The notes under the pieces: model-generated
Databases searched by the model: none
What the model was told of the DNA's origin: nothing
The model's input: only the letters and a program-made list of their open reading frames with translations
Made by a program: the position numbers and the translations under genes
Shown here: positions 22,550-31,431 of the stretch, in pieces
Layout: each line of letters starts with the position of its first letter
Numbering within the stretch: the first letter of the stretch is position 1
Assembly (NCBI RefSeq): GCF_008124835.1
Contig: NZ_VNHW01000001.1
Span: 186,001-250,000, forward strand
Reading direction: 5' to 3'
Origin: Blastococcus xanthinilyticus
GTDB taxonomy: Bacteria; Actinomycetota; Actinomycetes; Mycobacteriales; Geodermatophilaceae
DNA: 64,000 bases

Positions 22550-24736
22550 ATGGCAGGTCTGCTCGATCGTCTCGGCCGCTTCTCCTTCCGTCGGCGGTGG
22601 TCGGTCGCTGTGCTCTGGGTGCTCGTCCTCGCCGGGGCGGTGACGTCCGCCGTCACGTCCGAGGGGCCGGTGACCACCCTGGCGACGATCCCCGGGATCG
22701 AGTCGCAGGACGCCTTCGACCTCCTCGCGGAGCGCTTCCCGGGCACTCCGGCGGACAGCGCGTCGGCCACCCTGGTCTTCGTCGCTCCCGACGGCGGGTC
22801 GCTGGAGGCGCCGGCGAACCAGGCTGCGGTCGAGGCGGCGCTGGCCACCGTCGCCGACAGCCGGCAGGTGATGCGGGTCGTGCCACCCTCGGCGGGCGCG
22901 AGCATCAGCGCCGACGGCTCGACCGGCTTCGCGTCGGTGAGCTACGACGTGCCGTCGGCGGAGGTCACCGACGAGTCGCGCGCCCTGCTGGAGGCGGCGG
23001 TGGAGCAGGCCCGGGACGACGGGCTGACCGCGGAGATGCGCGGTTCGGCGCTCAGGACCCCGACCAGCATGAGCGCCACCGAGCTCCTCGGGGTCGCCAT
23101 CGCGGCCGTCGTCCTGCTGATGACCTTCGGCTCCCTCGTGGCCGCTGGGCTGCCGCTGGTGACGGCGATCGTCGGGGTGGCCGTCTCGTTCCTCGGCATC
23201 TGGGCACTCGCCGGCCCACTGGGCATGGCGATCACCAGCGGGATGCTCGCGCTGATGCTCGGGCTCGCGGTCGGCATCGACTACGCGATGTTCGTCGTCT
23301 CCCGGTACCAGGAGGAACGGCTCACCGACGACGACGCCGAGACGGCCGCCGGTCGCGCCGTCGGCACCGCCGGATCCGCGGTCGTCTTCGCCGGGACGAC
23401 GGTGGTGATCGCGCTCGCCGGGCTGTTCGTGGTCGGCATCCCGTCGCTGATGAAGATGGGGCTGGCCGCCGCCGGCGCCGTCGTCGTCGCCGTCCTGGTG
23501 GCGCTGACCCTGGTCCCGGCGCTGCTGGGCATGTTCCCGAACCGGGTCCGGTCGCGGGCGCAGCGGCGGGGCGGGCGCACCTCGCCCCGCGTCCCGGTGG
23601 CCCGGACGTGGATGCGGCTGGTGCGCCGCCGCCCCCTCCTGGTCACGGTGGCCGGGGTGGCGGTGCTCGCCGCCGTCGCCGTCCCGGCGCTGTCGTTGCA
23701 GCTGGGCACCCCCGGCGATGCCACGCTGCCGACCACGGCCACCGAGCGCCGGGCCTACGAGCTGCGGGCCGAGGCGTTCGGGCCCGGCTCCAACGGTCCG
23801 CTCACGGTGGTGGTCGACGCGCGCGGCGCCGCAGATCCGGAGACCGCGGTGGCGGCCGCCGCCGACAGCGTCGCGGCCACCGACGGCGTGGTGTCGGTGT
23901 CGACGCCGACCTTCAACCAGCAGGGGGACACCGCCGTCCTCACCGCCGTCCCCACCACCGGGCCGACCGACGAGCGCACCGAGGCGCTGGTGGAGTCGCT
24001 GCGCGCCGACCGCTCGGCCGTGGAGCGCGACCAGGGCGTGAGCTACGAGATCACCGGGACGACGGCGCTCGACATCGACATGGCGCAGAAGACCCAGTCG
24101 GCGCTCGTGCCCTACGTCGCGCTCGTCGTCGGCCTGGCGGTGCTGCTCCTGCTGGTGGTGTTCCGCTCGATCTGGGTGCCGATCAAGGCCGCGGTCGGCT
24201 TCCTGCTCTCCCTGTTCGCCTCGATCGGGGTGATCGTCGCGGTCTTCCAGTGGGGCTGGGCAGGTGATCTGATCGGTGTCGAGCAGACCGGCCCGGTCAT
24301 GAGCCTCATGCCGATCCTCCTGGTGGGGATCGTGTTCGGGCTGGCGATGGACTACGAGGTGTTCCTGGTGTCGCGGATGCGTGAGGCGCACGCGCACGGT
24401 GTGCCGGCCCGGGAGGCCATCGTCACCGGCTTCGGGCAGAGCTCGAAGGTCGTGGTCGCCGCAGCGGTGATCATGGTCGCGGTCTTCGGTGGGTTCGCGG
24501 CGGCCTCGGAACCGCTGATCAAGATGGTGGGTCTCGGGCTGGCCGCAGCGGTCTTCTTCGACGCGTTCGTCGTCCGCCTGACGCTGGTGCCCGCCGTCCT
24601 GCAGCTCCTCGGTGAGCGGGCGTGGGAGCTGCCGCGCTGGCTCGACCGGCTCCTGCCGCACGTCGACGTGGAGGGCACCGCACTGGCTTCCACCCCGACC
24701 GAGGCGCGACCCGACCTGGCGCTGAGCAGCCGCTGA
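22550..24736 (+). CDS. MMPL-family (RND superfamily) transporter
   Basis: A 728-residue membrane protein with the MmpL topology: one N-terminal helix (SVAVLWVLVLAGAVTSAVTS), a periplasmic loop with FDLLAERFPGTPADSASATL, a block of five helices containing GLAVGIDYAMFVVSRYQEE, a second loop, and a second block with GLAMDYEVFLVSRMREAH. The GIDYA and AMDYE pairs carry the proton-relay Asp-Tyr residues. Such transporters export lipids, pigments or drugs. It overlaps the histidine kinase gene by 1 nt (TGATG), so the two-component system probably controls or is coexpressed with it. Confidence 0.93.
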   Translation: MAGLLDRLGRFSFRRRWSVAVLWVLVLAGAVTSAVTSEGPVTTLATIPGIESQDAFDLLAERFPGTPADSASATLVFVAPDGGSLEAPANQAAVEAALATVADSRQVMRVVPPSAGASISADGSTGFASVSYDVPSAEVTDESRALLEAAVEQARDDGLTAEMRGSALRTPTSMSATELLGVAIAAVVLLMTFGSLVAAGLPLVTAIVGVAVSFLGIWALAGPLGMAITSGMLALMLGLAVGIDYAMFVVSRYQEERLTDDDAETAAGRAVGTAGSAVVFAGTTVVIALAGLFVVGIPSLMKMGLAAAGAVVVAVLVALTLVPALLGMFPNRVRSRAQRRGGRTSPRVPVARTWMRLVRRRPLLVTVAGVAVLAAVAVPALSLQLGTPGDATLPTTATERRAYELRAEAFGPGSNGPLTVVVDARGAADPETAVAAAADSVAATDGVVSVSTPTFNQQGDTAVLTAVPTTGPTDERTEALVESLRADRSAVERDQGVSYEITGTTALDIDMAQKTQSALVPYVALVVGLAVLLLLVVFRSIWVPIKAAVGFLLSLFASIGVIVAVFQWGWAGDLIGVEQTGPVMSLMPILLVGIVFGLAMDYEVFLVSRMREAHAHGVPAREAIVTGFGQSSKVVVAAAVIMVAVFGGFAAASEPLIKMVGLGLAAAVFFDAFVVRLTLVPAVLQLLGERAWELPRWLDRLLPHVDVEGTALASTPTEARPDLALSSR

Positions 24737-25899
24737 TGAGCACCGGCCGGATCGGGGTGCGGAACGCGGCGGCCGCGCTCGTGGCGTTCCTCTTCGCCGC
24801 CCTCGGTGCCAGCATCGGCACCCAGGGGATCATCGGTCCGGCCGTGCTCGTGCCCGGCGTGCTGCTCAGCCTGGTCGCCAGCGGCGCGCTGCTCCTCGCC
24901 GCCCGGTGGCCGCGCGCCGCGACGGCCGTCGCGATCTGCTGCGAGACCGCCGCGTGCGCGCTCGGCTACCTGCCGACGCCGCTGCTGCTGGCCCCGCTGA
25001 TCGGCTGCCTGTACTGGCTCGCGGTCGTCGGGTCGGTGCGGGCGGTCGCCTGGTGGACCGGGTCCGCGGTGGCCGCGGTGATCCTGGGCGGCCTGACGGA
25101 CACGCCCACCGGGGGCTCGCTGGTGCTGCGCACCGTCGGCGTCGCGCTGTGGCTGCTGCCGGCGGTGTTCGCCGGCCGGACGGCCCAGGCCCAGCGGTCC
25201 TACCTCGACGTGGTCCGGGCCCGCGCCGAGGACGCCGAGCGCAGCCGGGACGACGAGGTCCGGCACCGGGTGGGCGAGGAGCGACTGCGCATCGCGCGGG
25301 AGCTGCACGACGTCGTCGCCCACCACCTCACCGTGGCCCACGCGCAGGCCGGCACCGCGGAGCACCTGCTGGAGCGGCGTCCCGAGCAGGCCCGGGAGCT
25401 GCTGGCCGGGCTCGGCGTCTCCACGTCGGCGGCGCTCCAGGAGCTCAAGGCCACCGTGGCGGTGCTGCGCACCTCCGACGACGACCCCCCGGTGGACACC
25501 GTGCCGGCACCGGGGCTCGACCAGCTCGACGAACTGGTCGAGCCCTGCCGGGCGGCCGGCATCGACGTCACGGTGGTCCGCGAGGGATCGCCGGCGCGCC
25601 TGCCCCGGCTGGTCGACGTCACCGCCCACCGGGTCGTCCAGGAGGCCCTGACCAACGTCACCAAGCACGCGGTCCGGCCGTCCGTGACGATCACCGTGCG
25701 CCGCACCGAGGACGCCTTCTGCGTCCACGTCGAGAACACCGGGGTCCGACCCGGGCCGGCGGGATCGGGCTACGGGCTGATCGGGATGCGCGAACGCGCG
25801 CTCGCGCTGGACGGCACGGTGGTGGCCGGCCCGGTCGGGTCCGAGCGGTACGCCGTGACCTTCACCGTCCCGCTGGAGCCCTGGGAGGGACCCCGATGA
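24736..25899 (+). CDS. two-component sensor histidine kinase (NarL-type, HisKA_3)
   Basis: A 387-residue kinase with five or six predicted membrane segments in residues 10-150 and no sizeable extracellular domain, so it probably senses membrane state. The dimerisation/phosphoacceptor helix has ERLRIARELHDVVAHHLTVA with His191; the ATPase domain ends with GSGYGLIGMRERALALDGTV. This is the architecture of LiaS/DesK-like kinases. The ATG overlaps the MMPL stop, and its own stop overlaps the response regulator start (ATGA). Confidence 0.93.
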   Translation: MSTGRIGVRNAAAALVAFLFAALGASIGTQGIIGPAVLVPGVLLSLVASGALLLAARWPRAATAVAICCETAACALGYLPTPLLLAPLIGCLYWLAVVGSVRAVAWWTGSAVAAVILGGLTDTPTGGSLVLRTVGVALWLLPAVFAGRTAQAQRSYLDVVRARAEDAERSRDDEVRHRVGEERLRIARELHDVVAHHLTVAHAQAGTAEHLLERRPEQARELLAGLGVSTSAALQELKATVAVLRTSDDDPPVDTVPAPGLDQLDELVEPCRAAGIDVTVVREGSPARLPRLVDVTAHRVVQEALTNVTKHAVRPSVTITVRRTEDAFCVHVENTGVRPGPAGSGYGLIGMRERALALDGTVVAGPVGSERYAVTFTVPLEPWEGPR

Positions 25900-26558
25900 T
25901 CCGGGTGCTGCTCGCGGACGACCAGGCGCTGCTGCGCTCGACGTTCAGCATGCTGATCGACTCCGAGGACGACCTGACGGTCGTCGCGGAGGCCGCCAAC
26001 GGCGCGGAGGCGGTCGATCTCGCCCAGCGGCACCGTCCGGACGTCGTCCTGATGGACATCCGGATGCCGGTCCTGGACGGGCTGGCCGCGACCCGGCAGA
26101 TCTGCTCCGACCCCGGCCTGGCCGGCACGCGGGTGCTGATCCTGACCACCTTCGAGTCCGACGAGCACGTGGCGCACGCGCTCCGGGCCGGGGCGAGCGG
26201 CTTCCTGGGCAAGGACGTCTCGCCCGCCGGTCTGCTCGACGGCATCCGGACCGTCGTAGGTGGAGAGGCGCTGCTCTCGCCGGCCGCCACCCGGGTGCTG
26301 GTGAACCGCTTCCTCGCGAGCCCCGACGGCATCGGCGACCTGCCGCGCGGGCTGCTCCCGTCGCTGACCGACCGCGAGCGGGAGATCACCGGCCTGGCCG
26401 CGCACGGCCTGTCCAACCAGCAGATCGCCGAGCGGCTGGTCGTGAGCCCCCTGACGGTCCGCACCCACGTGCAACGGGCGATGACGAAGCTGGGCGCGCG
26501 CGACCGGGCGCAGCTGGTCGTCATCGCCTACCAGGAGGGGCTGGTACGTACTGCCTGA
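25896..26558 (+). CDS. response regulator, NarL/LuxR type
   Basis: A 220-residue regulator. The receiver domain has the acidic pocket ADDQ (residues 7-10), phosphoacceptor Asp54 in VLMDIRMPVLDG and the conserved Lys in FLGKDVSP. The LuxR helix-turn-helix is at about 150-212 (LTDREREITGLAAHGLSNQQ onward, with SPLTVRTHVQRAMTKLGARD). Translationally coupled to its cognate kinase; likely target is the MMPL operon itself. It ends 6 bp before the stop of the convergent TRIC gene. Confidence 0.93.
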   Translation: MIRVLLADDQALLRSTFSMLIDSEDDLTVVAEAANGAEAVDLAQRHRPDVVLMDIRMPVLDGLAATRQICSDPGLAGTRVLILTTFESDEHVAHALRAGASGFLGKDVSPAGLLDGIRTVVGGEALLSPAATRVLVNRFLASPDGIGDLPRGLLPSLTDREREITGLAAHGLSNQQIAERLVVSPLTVRTHVQRAMTKLGARDRAQLVVIAYQEGLVRTA

Positions 26559-26564
26559 CGGGGG

Positions 26565-27122
26565 TCACGGCTCGGTCGTCGTGGCTGCTCCACGATGCCT
26601 GCGCGAGGTCCACCCGCACGTCGTCGCCGCGGTGCAGCACGGGGGTGGATTCCTCGCAGAACCGTGCGAGACCGCGTAGAGCTCGGAGTCCGGGCGGAAC
26701 AGCGCCGGGGTCTCGCGCGCCAGCACGTCGCGGAGGACGCCGCCGCCAACGGCGGTCGTCACCCCGAGCAGCGCGGCCGCCACGGGCGCGAGCCCGGCGT
26801 CGAGCGCCTTCTCGGTCCCCGCGACGCAGAAGAGGCCCAGGCCCGCCGCGTCGAAGACGAGCAGTGGTCTGCCGAGCCGCCCGAGCCAGGGGTGGGCGAC
26901 GGACGTGACCGCGGCCGCCGTCAGGGCCACGACCAGGTACTGCCACCCGGTGAACGCCGGAGGTGGCGTGTCACCGAGCACGACGTCGCGGACGATGCCG
27001 CCGCCGAGAGCGGTGATCACCGCGAGGAACGCGATGCCCACGACGTCGAAGTCCCGGCCGATCGCGGTCAGCGCGCCGGAGACCGCGAAGGCGAAGACGC
27101 CGACCAGCTCCAGAACCTGCAT
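26565..27122 (-). CDS. TRIC-type cation channel protein with damaged C-terminus
   Basis: A 185-residue product. The first ~160 residues are a standard YicG/TRIC protein: a duplicated three-helix unit with GVFAFAVSGALTAIG, ALGGGIVRDVVLGDTPPPAF and again TAVGGGVLRDVLARETPALF; the glycine-rich GGGxxRD motifs line the K+-permeable pore. After FRPDSELYAV the frame gives an unrelated tail (SHGSARNPPPCC...). A different frame continues with LHRGDDVRVDLA, the expected family sequence, so an indel plus deletion near 26640-26665 removed the seventh helix. Probably a recent pseudogene or impaired channel. Confidence 0.75.
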   Translation of the reverse strand: MQVLELVGVFAFAVSGALTAIGRDFDVVGIAFLAVITALGGGIVRDVVLGDTPPPAFTGWQYLVVALTAAAVTSVAHPWLGRLGRPLLVFDAAGLGLFCVAGTEKALDAGLAPVAAALLGVTTAVGGGVLRDVLARETPALFRPDSELYAVSHGSARNPPPCCTAATTCGWTSRRHRGAATTTEP

Positions 27123-27193
27123 GGGAGTTCCCGGTCCGGTGCCGGGCCGCTCCACCCGGGAGGCGGAGCGGTCCGGCCGACGGGGCCCGTGGA

Positions 27194-28279
27194 TCAGGCG
27201 GCCGTCGCGCGGGCGGCCTCGTCGATGAGGCGGGCGACGACGTCGGGCCGGGAGACGGTCACGGCATGGGAGGCGTCGACCTCGACGGCGTGCGACGACG
27301 CCCGCTCCGCCATGAACCGCTGCGCGTCCGCCGGGACGGCGAGGTCCTGGAGCGTGACGAGGGTCCAGGACGGGATCGTCCTCCAGGCCGCCTTCGTCGC
27401 TTTGTCCGCCAGCGCATCGCCGATGATGGGCCGCTGGGTGACGGCCATCAGCTCGGCGACGTCCGCCGGCACGTCCGCGGCGAAGATCGGCCGGAACTTC
27501 TCCTGCTCGATGTAGAGGTCGTCGACCGTCTGCGCGTCCGGGCGGCGGACGGGCACGGGGCGCAGGGCCGAGCCGAGCTCGTTGCCGGGGAACTTCCCGG
27601 CCAGCTCGCCGGTGCTCTCCCCCTCGTCGAGCAGGAAGCTGGCGACGAACACCAGCGCCTTCACCCGCGGGTGCCCGTCGGCGGCCTCGCTCATGACGCT
27701 GCCGCCGTAGGAGTGGCCGGCGAGGACGATCGGTCCGTCCACGGTGTCCAGGACGTCGCGCAGGAACTGCGCATCACCGTCCAGGGAGCGCAGCGGGTTG
27801 GCCACCGCGATCGCCGGATAGCCGTCCCGCCGCAGCTGGGCGACCACGCCGTTCCAGCTCGACGAGTCGGCGAAGGCCCCGTGCACGAGCACCACCGTGG
27901 GCTTGCCCGTGCGGGCCTCGGCCTCGGACGGCGCGATGACGAGCTCCTCGATGGAGTCGCCGTCCATCGCGAACCGGTAGCGGAGGTCGACGACGCCACC
28001 GGGGAAGTCGCCCTCCAGGTGCTTCGTGGCGACCCAGTGCCCGTCGCCGGTGCGCTGCGCACCGACGAGGGTGCTGGTGTACGTGTACTCGGCTCCGGCC
28101 TTGGCCAGGAAGCGGCGGAGCTCCTCGGTCCCGCGGTAGGTCACGCCGTCGTCGACGACCACGGCGGTGGGCGTGAAGGCGCGCAGCGCGGTGTCCGCGT
28201 CGCCGGCGTCGTGCGCCGCCAGGTAGCTGCGGATCGGGGCCGGGAGCTGGTCGGGCTGGATGGTGTCCGGGATGGTCAT
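27194..28279 (-). CDS. NTF2/SnoaL-like domain fused to an alpha/beta hydrolase
   Basis: A 361-residue two-domain protein. Residues 12-115 form a SnoaL/NTF2-like domain (IRSYLAAHDAGDADTALRAF); residues 126-361 form an alpha/beta hydrolase of the pyrethroid/AB-hydrolase type with VVLVHGAFADSSSWNG (oxyanion loop), the nucleophile Ser190 in AGHSYGGSV, and a final DASHAVTVSRP His. Either domain is common alone; the fusion suggests the N-terminal pocket delivers or senses the hydrolase substrate. Divergent from a MerR regulator with a promoter of MerR geometry between them. Substrate unknown. Confidence 0.85.
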   Translation of the reverse strand: MTIPDTIQPDQLPAPIRSYLAAHDAGDADTALRAFTPTAVVVDDGVTYRGTEELRRFLAKAGAEYTYTSTLVGAQRTGDGHWVATKHLEGDFPGGVVDLRYRFAMDGDSIEELVIAPSEAEARTGKPTVVLVHGAFADSSSWNGVVAQLRRDGYPAIAVANPLRSLDGDAQFLRDVLDTVDGPIVLAGHSYGGSVMSEAADGHPRVKALVFVASFLLDEGESTGELAGKFPGNELGSALRPVPVRRPDAQTVDDLYIEQEKFRPIFAADVPADVAELMAVTQRPIIGDALADKATKAAWRTIPSWTLVTLQDLAVPADAQRFMAERASSHAVEVDASHAVTVSRPDVVARLIDEAARATAA

Positions 28280-28320
28280 GGCCCCACGGTGCGGCCTGCC
28301 GGCGCGGGAGGGTCAAGCGC

Positions 28321-28351
28321 TGGACCCTCCCCCGGGGAGAGGGTGCACAGT
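28321..28351 (+). promoter_or_regulatory. MerR-type promoter/operator with 19-bp spacer
   Basis: TGGACC (28321-28326) and CACAGT (28346-28351) are 19 bp apart, the over-long spacing that MerR activators correct by twisting DNA. The spacer holds a dyad with arms ACCCTC and GAGGGT (28324-28344). It precedes the MerR ATG by 7 bp, implying a nearly leaderless transcript and autoregulation; the divergent hydrolase may be controlled from the same site. Confidence 0.55.
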
Positions 28352-28357
28352 GCACGC

Positions 28358-29155
28358 ATGCTGGCGATCGGTGAGTTCTCCCGGCTGACCCACCTCAGCG
28401 TGCGCACGCTGCGCCGCTACCACGACGCCGGCCTGCTCGAGCCCGCGACCGTGGACCCCGCGAGCGGTTACCGCTACTACAGCGCGGAGCAGATCCCGAC
28501 CGCCCAGGTCATCCACCGGCTCCGCGAGCTCGACGTCCCGCTCCCCGACGTGCAGCGGATCCTGCGCTCACCCGACCCGCGCACCCGCGCCGGCCTGGTC
28601 GCCGACCACCTGCGGCGGCTCGAGTCCGAGCTGGACCGCACCCGCGGCGCGGTGGCGTCGCTGCGCCGGCTGCTCCGGCCGGAGCCGGCCCCGTTGGACG
28701 TCGAGCTGCGCGCGGTCCCGGCGACGACGGTGGCCGCGGTCGAGGACGACGTGGCGCACGAAGAGGTGCTCGGCTGGTACGCCGGCGCCATGGCCGAGCT
28801 GGACGCCGTCGTCCGCGAGCCCACCGGTCCCCCGGGCGGGCTCTACGACAACGCGCTGTTCGAGGAGGGCCGCGGGCGCCTGCTCGTGTACCGGCCGACG
28901 GCGGAACCGCCGCGCAGCGGCCGGGTGCATCCGGTCACCCTGCCCAGCGTGGAGCTGGCGGTCACCACCCACGCCGGGGAGCACGACGACATCGACGTCA
29001 CCTACGGCGAGCTCGGCACCTGGGTGGTGGGCAACGCGCTCGCCGTCGCCGGCCCTGTTCGCGAGACCTACCTCGTCGGCCCACGGGACACCCCCGACCC
29101 GGCCGCCTGGCGCACCGAGATCGGCTGGCCCGTCTTCCGGATGGCCCCGCGCTGA
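28358..29155 (+). CDS. MerR-family regulator with GyrI-like effector domain
   Basis: A 265-residue regulator: winged helix at residues 1-70 (IGEFSRLTHLSVRTLRRYHD, then SGYRYYSAEQIP), a dimerisation helix about 75-115, and a C-terminal GyrI/BltR-like drug-binding domain about 120-265 that lacks metal-binding cysteines. This is the layout of BmrR/TipA-type multidrug sensors. No good ribosome site; the ATG is 7 bp after the predicted -10, so translation may be leaderless. Likely regulates itself and the divergent fusion hydrolase. Confidence 0.88.
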   Translation: MLAIGEFSRLTHLSVRTLRRYHDAGLLEPATVDPASGYRYYSAEQIPTAQVIHRLRELDVPLPDVQRILRSPDPRTRAGLVADHLRRLESELDRTRGAVASLRRLLRPEPAPLDVELRAVPATTVAAVEDDVAHEEVLGWYAGAMAELDAVVREPTGPPGGLYDNALFEEGRGRLLVYRPTAEPPRSGRVHPVTLPSVELAVTTHAGEHDDIDVTYGELGTWVVGNALAVAGPVRETYLVGPRDTPDPAAWRTEIGWPVFRMAPR

Positions 29156-29211
29156 GTGGTCCGCCTGTCCGGCCCTGGTGCTCCCGGCGGTCGAGGCCAT
29201 GGCCGCGCAGC

Positions 29212-29370
29212 ATGCGAACCGTGCAGATCAACCCCATCGGCGGCCCAGAAGTCCTCGACGTCGTCGACACCCCCGAGCCGGAGGCCGTTCCGGCCAGCAG
29301 CTCTACGCCGTCTCCACCGCCGGGATGGACCACGCCGACACCCACCTCCGGCTGTCGGCCGACTGGACAG
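29212..29370 (+). pseudogene. 5' remnant of an NADPH:quinone oxidoreductase gene (copy 2)
   Basis: ATG 29212 starts MRTVQINPIGGPEVLDVVDT then PEPEA; a one-base loss near 29287 shifts the frame, and the shifted frame continues GQQLYAVSTAGMDHADTHLR and LSADWTADQ. Similarity stops at about 29370, 25 bp before the convergent MFS stop. Nucleotide similarity to copy 1 (5646-5826) is obvious over the whole length, with different disabling mutations. Confidence 0.65.
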
Positions 29371-29394
29371 CGGATCAGCAGCACGAGCGGGCCC

Positions 29395-30612
29395 TCAACC
29401 CAGGCGGCGCAGGGCCACCAGCACTCCGGCACCCGCGATCGATGCGGCACCACCGACCAGCAGCGGCGATCCGGCCGAGATGCCGTCGACGAGCACCCCA
29501 CCGACAGCCGCGCCGATGGCGATGGCGACGTTGCAGACCGTCACGATGAGCCCACCGATCTGCTCGAGGCGCGTCGGCTCGATCCTGGCGCCCCAGCTCA
29601 GCACCGTCGTCGGCACGCCTCCGAAGCCGAAGCCCCAGAGCACGGCTGCGGCGAACAGGCCGACGACCGAACCGCCGACGGCCAGCAGGGCCAGCATCCC
29701 GATCCCGAGCACAGCCGGGAACAGGAGCAGCCCGACCTGCGGCGCACGGTCGGCCACCGGGCCGCTCAGCGCCGTGCCGAGGAAGGCGGCGAGGCCGAAC
29801 ACGAGGAACAGCAGGGCCAGGCCGCCGGAGTCGATCCCGGACATGCTCTCCACGGCGGGCCGGATGTAGGTGAAGCCGCTGAAGTGACCGCCGAAGACCA
29901 GCAGGACCGCGAGCAGACCGAACAGCACCACGCCGGAGCGCAGGACCGACCCCAGCGCCCGGACTCCGCTCGCCGCCGTGGGAGCGACGCTCGGCAGCGT
30001 TGCCGCCTGCACGGCCAGCGCGACCACGGCGACACCGGCGCCGAGCACGAACACGCCCCGCCAGCCCCAGACCCCGCCCAGCCAGGCGCCGAGCGGGACG
30101 GCTGCGACGGTTGCGGCCGCCACGCCGGAGTTGATGACGGTCAGGGCGCGTCCGACATGATCGGGGGGCACGAGGTGCGCGGCCATCGAGGTGGCCAGCG
30201 CCCAGAACCCGCCGAGGGCGACGCCCAGCAGCAGCCGCGCGGACAGCAGCACGACCAGATTCGGCGCGACCGCGACGATGAGGTTCGAGATCGCCGCGAG
30301 AAGCGTCAGCCCGATCATGACGCGGCGCCGGTCGGCACGCGGCAGGACCACCGAGATGAACAGCGCAGACAGCGCGGCGGCGAACGCGGTGACGCTGACC
30401 GCCTGTCCCGCCGCACCGGCCGACACGCGAAGGTCCTCCGCCATGCGCGGCAGCAGACTGGCCGGGAGGAACTCCGACATGACGATCGCGAGGATCCCGA
30501 GACTCAGCGACACGACGCCGCCCCAGGACGGGCGCTCCGCCGTCGCGCCGGTCCGGCCCGTCGCTGCGTGGGGGCCGGCCGCGGGATGCCCGAGGTGCTC
30601 GCACGTGCTCAC
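29395..30612 (-). CDS. MFS transporter (DHA1/AraJ-like)
   Basis: A 405-residue, twelve-segment permease: ILAIVMSEFLPASLLPRMAE in helix 1, VVLPRADRRRVMIGLTLLAA as motif A region, LLLGVALGGFWALATSMAAH in helix 4, and VLWGFGFGGVPTTVLSWGAR near the C-terminus, all as in sugar/drug efflux proteins of the AraJ/YdhP group. Its GTG start (30612) overlaps the upstream SDR stop by 4 nt, so both are made together. Substrate not predictable; the pairing with a reductase suggests export or detoxification. Confidence 0.88.
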   Translation of the reverse strand: MSTCEHLGHPAAGPHAATGRTGATAERPSWGGVVSLSLGILAIVMSEFLPASLLPRMAEDLRVSAGAAGQAVSVTAFAAALSALFISVVLPRADRRRVMIGLTLLAAISNLIVAVAPNLVVLLSARLLLGVALGGFWALATSMAAHLVPPDHVGRALTVINSGVAAATVAAVPLGAWLGGVWGWRGVFVLGAGVAVVALAVQAATLPSVAPTAASGVRALGSVLRSGVVLFGLLAVLLVFGGHFSGFTYIRPAVESMSGIDSGGLALLFLVFGLAAFLGTALSGPVADRAPQVGLLLFPAVLGIGMLALLAVGGSVVGLFAAAVLWGFGFGGVPTTVLSWGARIEPTRLEQIGGLIVTVCNVAIAIGAAVGGVLVDGISAGSPLLVGGAASIAGAGVLVALRRLG

Positions 30613-31292
30613 CACGGCAGTTCCCCGGCCTCGTCCTGCAAGGTTCCCGTCGGGCGGTTTCGGTCCAGGGCGGCCAGACGCACGACGACCCGGGCACTCT
30701 CCTCGACCGGTCGCCCGATCCCGAAGGCGGCGGTCATGTCGGTGGCGGTGGTGCCCGGCTCGAGGGCGTTGAACGTGATGTCGGGGTGGGCCTTGGCGTA
30801 CTGCACCGTGAGCATGGTGGCTGCGGCCTTGGACGCCGAGTACAGCACGAGCGGCAGACCGAACTCCGGCCGCTCCGGGTTGGTGACCGCCCAGAACGAC
30901 CCGGCGCTGCTGGAGATGACGACGACGTTCGGATTCGACGACCGGCGGAGCAGGGGCAGCGCCGCCTCCGTGACGCGCACGATCCCCACCGCGTTCGTGT
31001 CGAAGGAGCGCAGCGCCGCCGGGCCGTCGAGGCCGGTCTCCAGGACGCCGGCGTTGTGCACGAGGACGTCGAGGTGGCCCTCGGCTTCGTCGATGGCCGC
31101 GAGAGCGCTGCCCACGGAGGCGTCGTCGGTGACGTCGAGCTGGACGGAGCGCGCTCCGATCTCCGCGGCGGCCTTCCCGCCACGCTCGATGTCCCGGGCG
31201 CCGATGTAGACGGTGTGCCCCAGCTCCACGAGCTGTCTGGCGGTCTCGAACCCGATGCCCTTGTTGGCGCCGGTGATCAGGGTGACGGTCAT
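30609..31292 (-). CDS. SDR-family oxidoreductase
   Basis: A 227-residue classical-type short-chain dehydrogenase: cofactor motif TGANKGIG (residues 7-14), DVLVHNAG, VVISSSAG and the catalytic YSASKAA (Tyr-x3-Lys) near residue 151. It resembles plant/fungal carbonyl reductase-like SDRs. Divergent from an XRE regulator and translationally coupled to the MFS gene, so probably a small stress-inducible unit. Confidence 0.88.
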   Translation of the reverse strand: MTVTLITGANKGIGFETARQLVELGHTVYIGARDIERGGKAAAEIGARSVQLDVTDDASVGSALAAIDEAEGHLDVLVHNAGVLETGLDGPAALRSFDTNAVGIVRVTEAALPLLRRSSNPNVVVISSSAGSFWAVTNPERPEFGLPLVLYSASKAAATMLTVQYAKAHPDITFNALEPGTTATDMTAAFGIGRPVEESARVVVRLAALDRNRPTGTLQDEAGELPW

Positions 31293-31431
31293 CGTGTCCT
31301 CTCGAAATGGTCGGCCCGGACAGGCCGTTGTGGACGCTATGAACCGGGAGACGAGTCACCCAGAGCCCTCCGCAGCCCGGGGTGCGACAGGGCCCCCGCT
31401 GAGCGGTCGACGGCGGCCTACGGTCGCTGGC

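Noticed and set aside
29212-31209. A long plus-strand frame starting at the quinone oxidoreductase remnant
   Set aside because: Only its first ~25 codons are family-like; the rest is antisense to the MFS and SDR genes.
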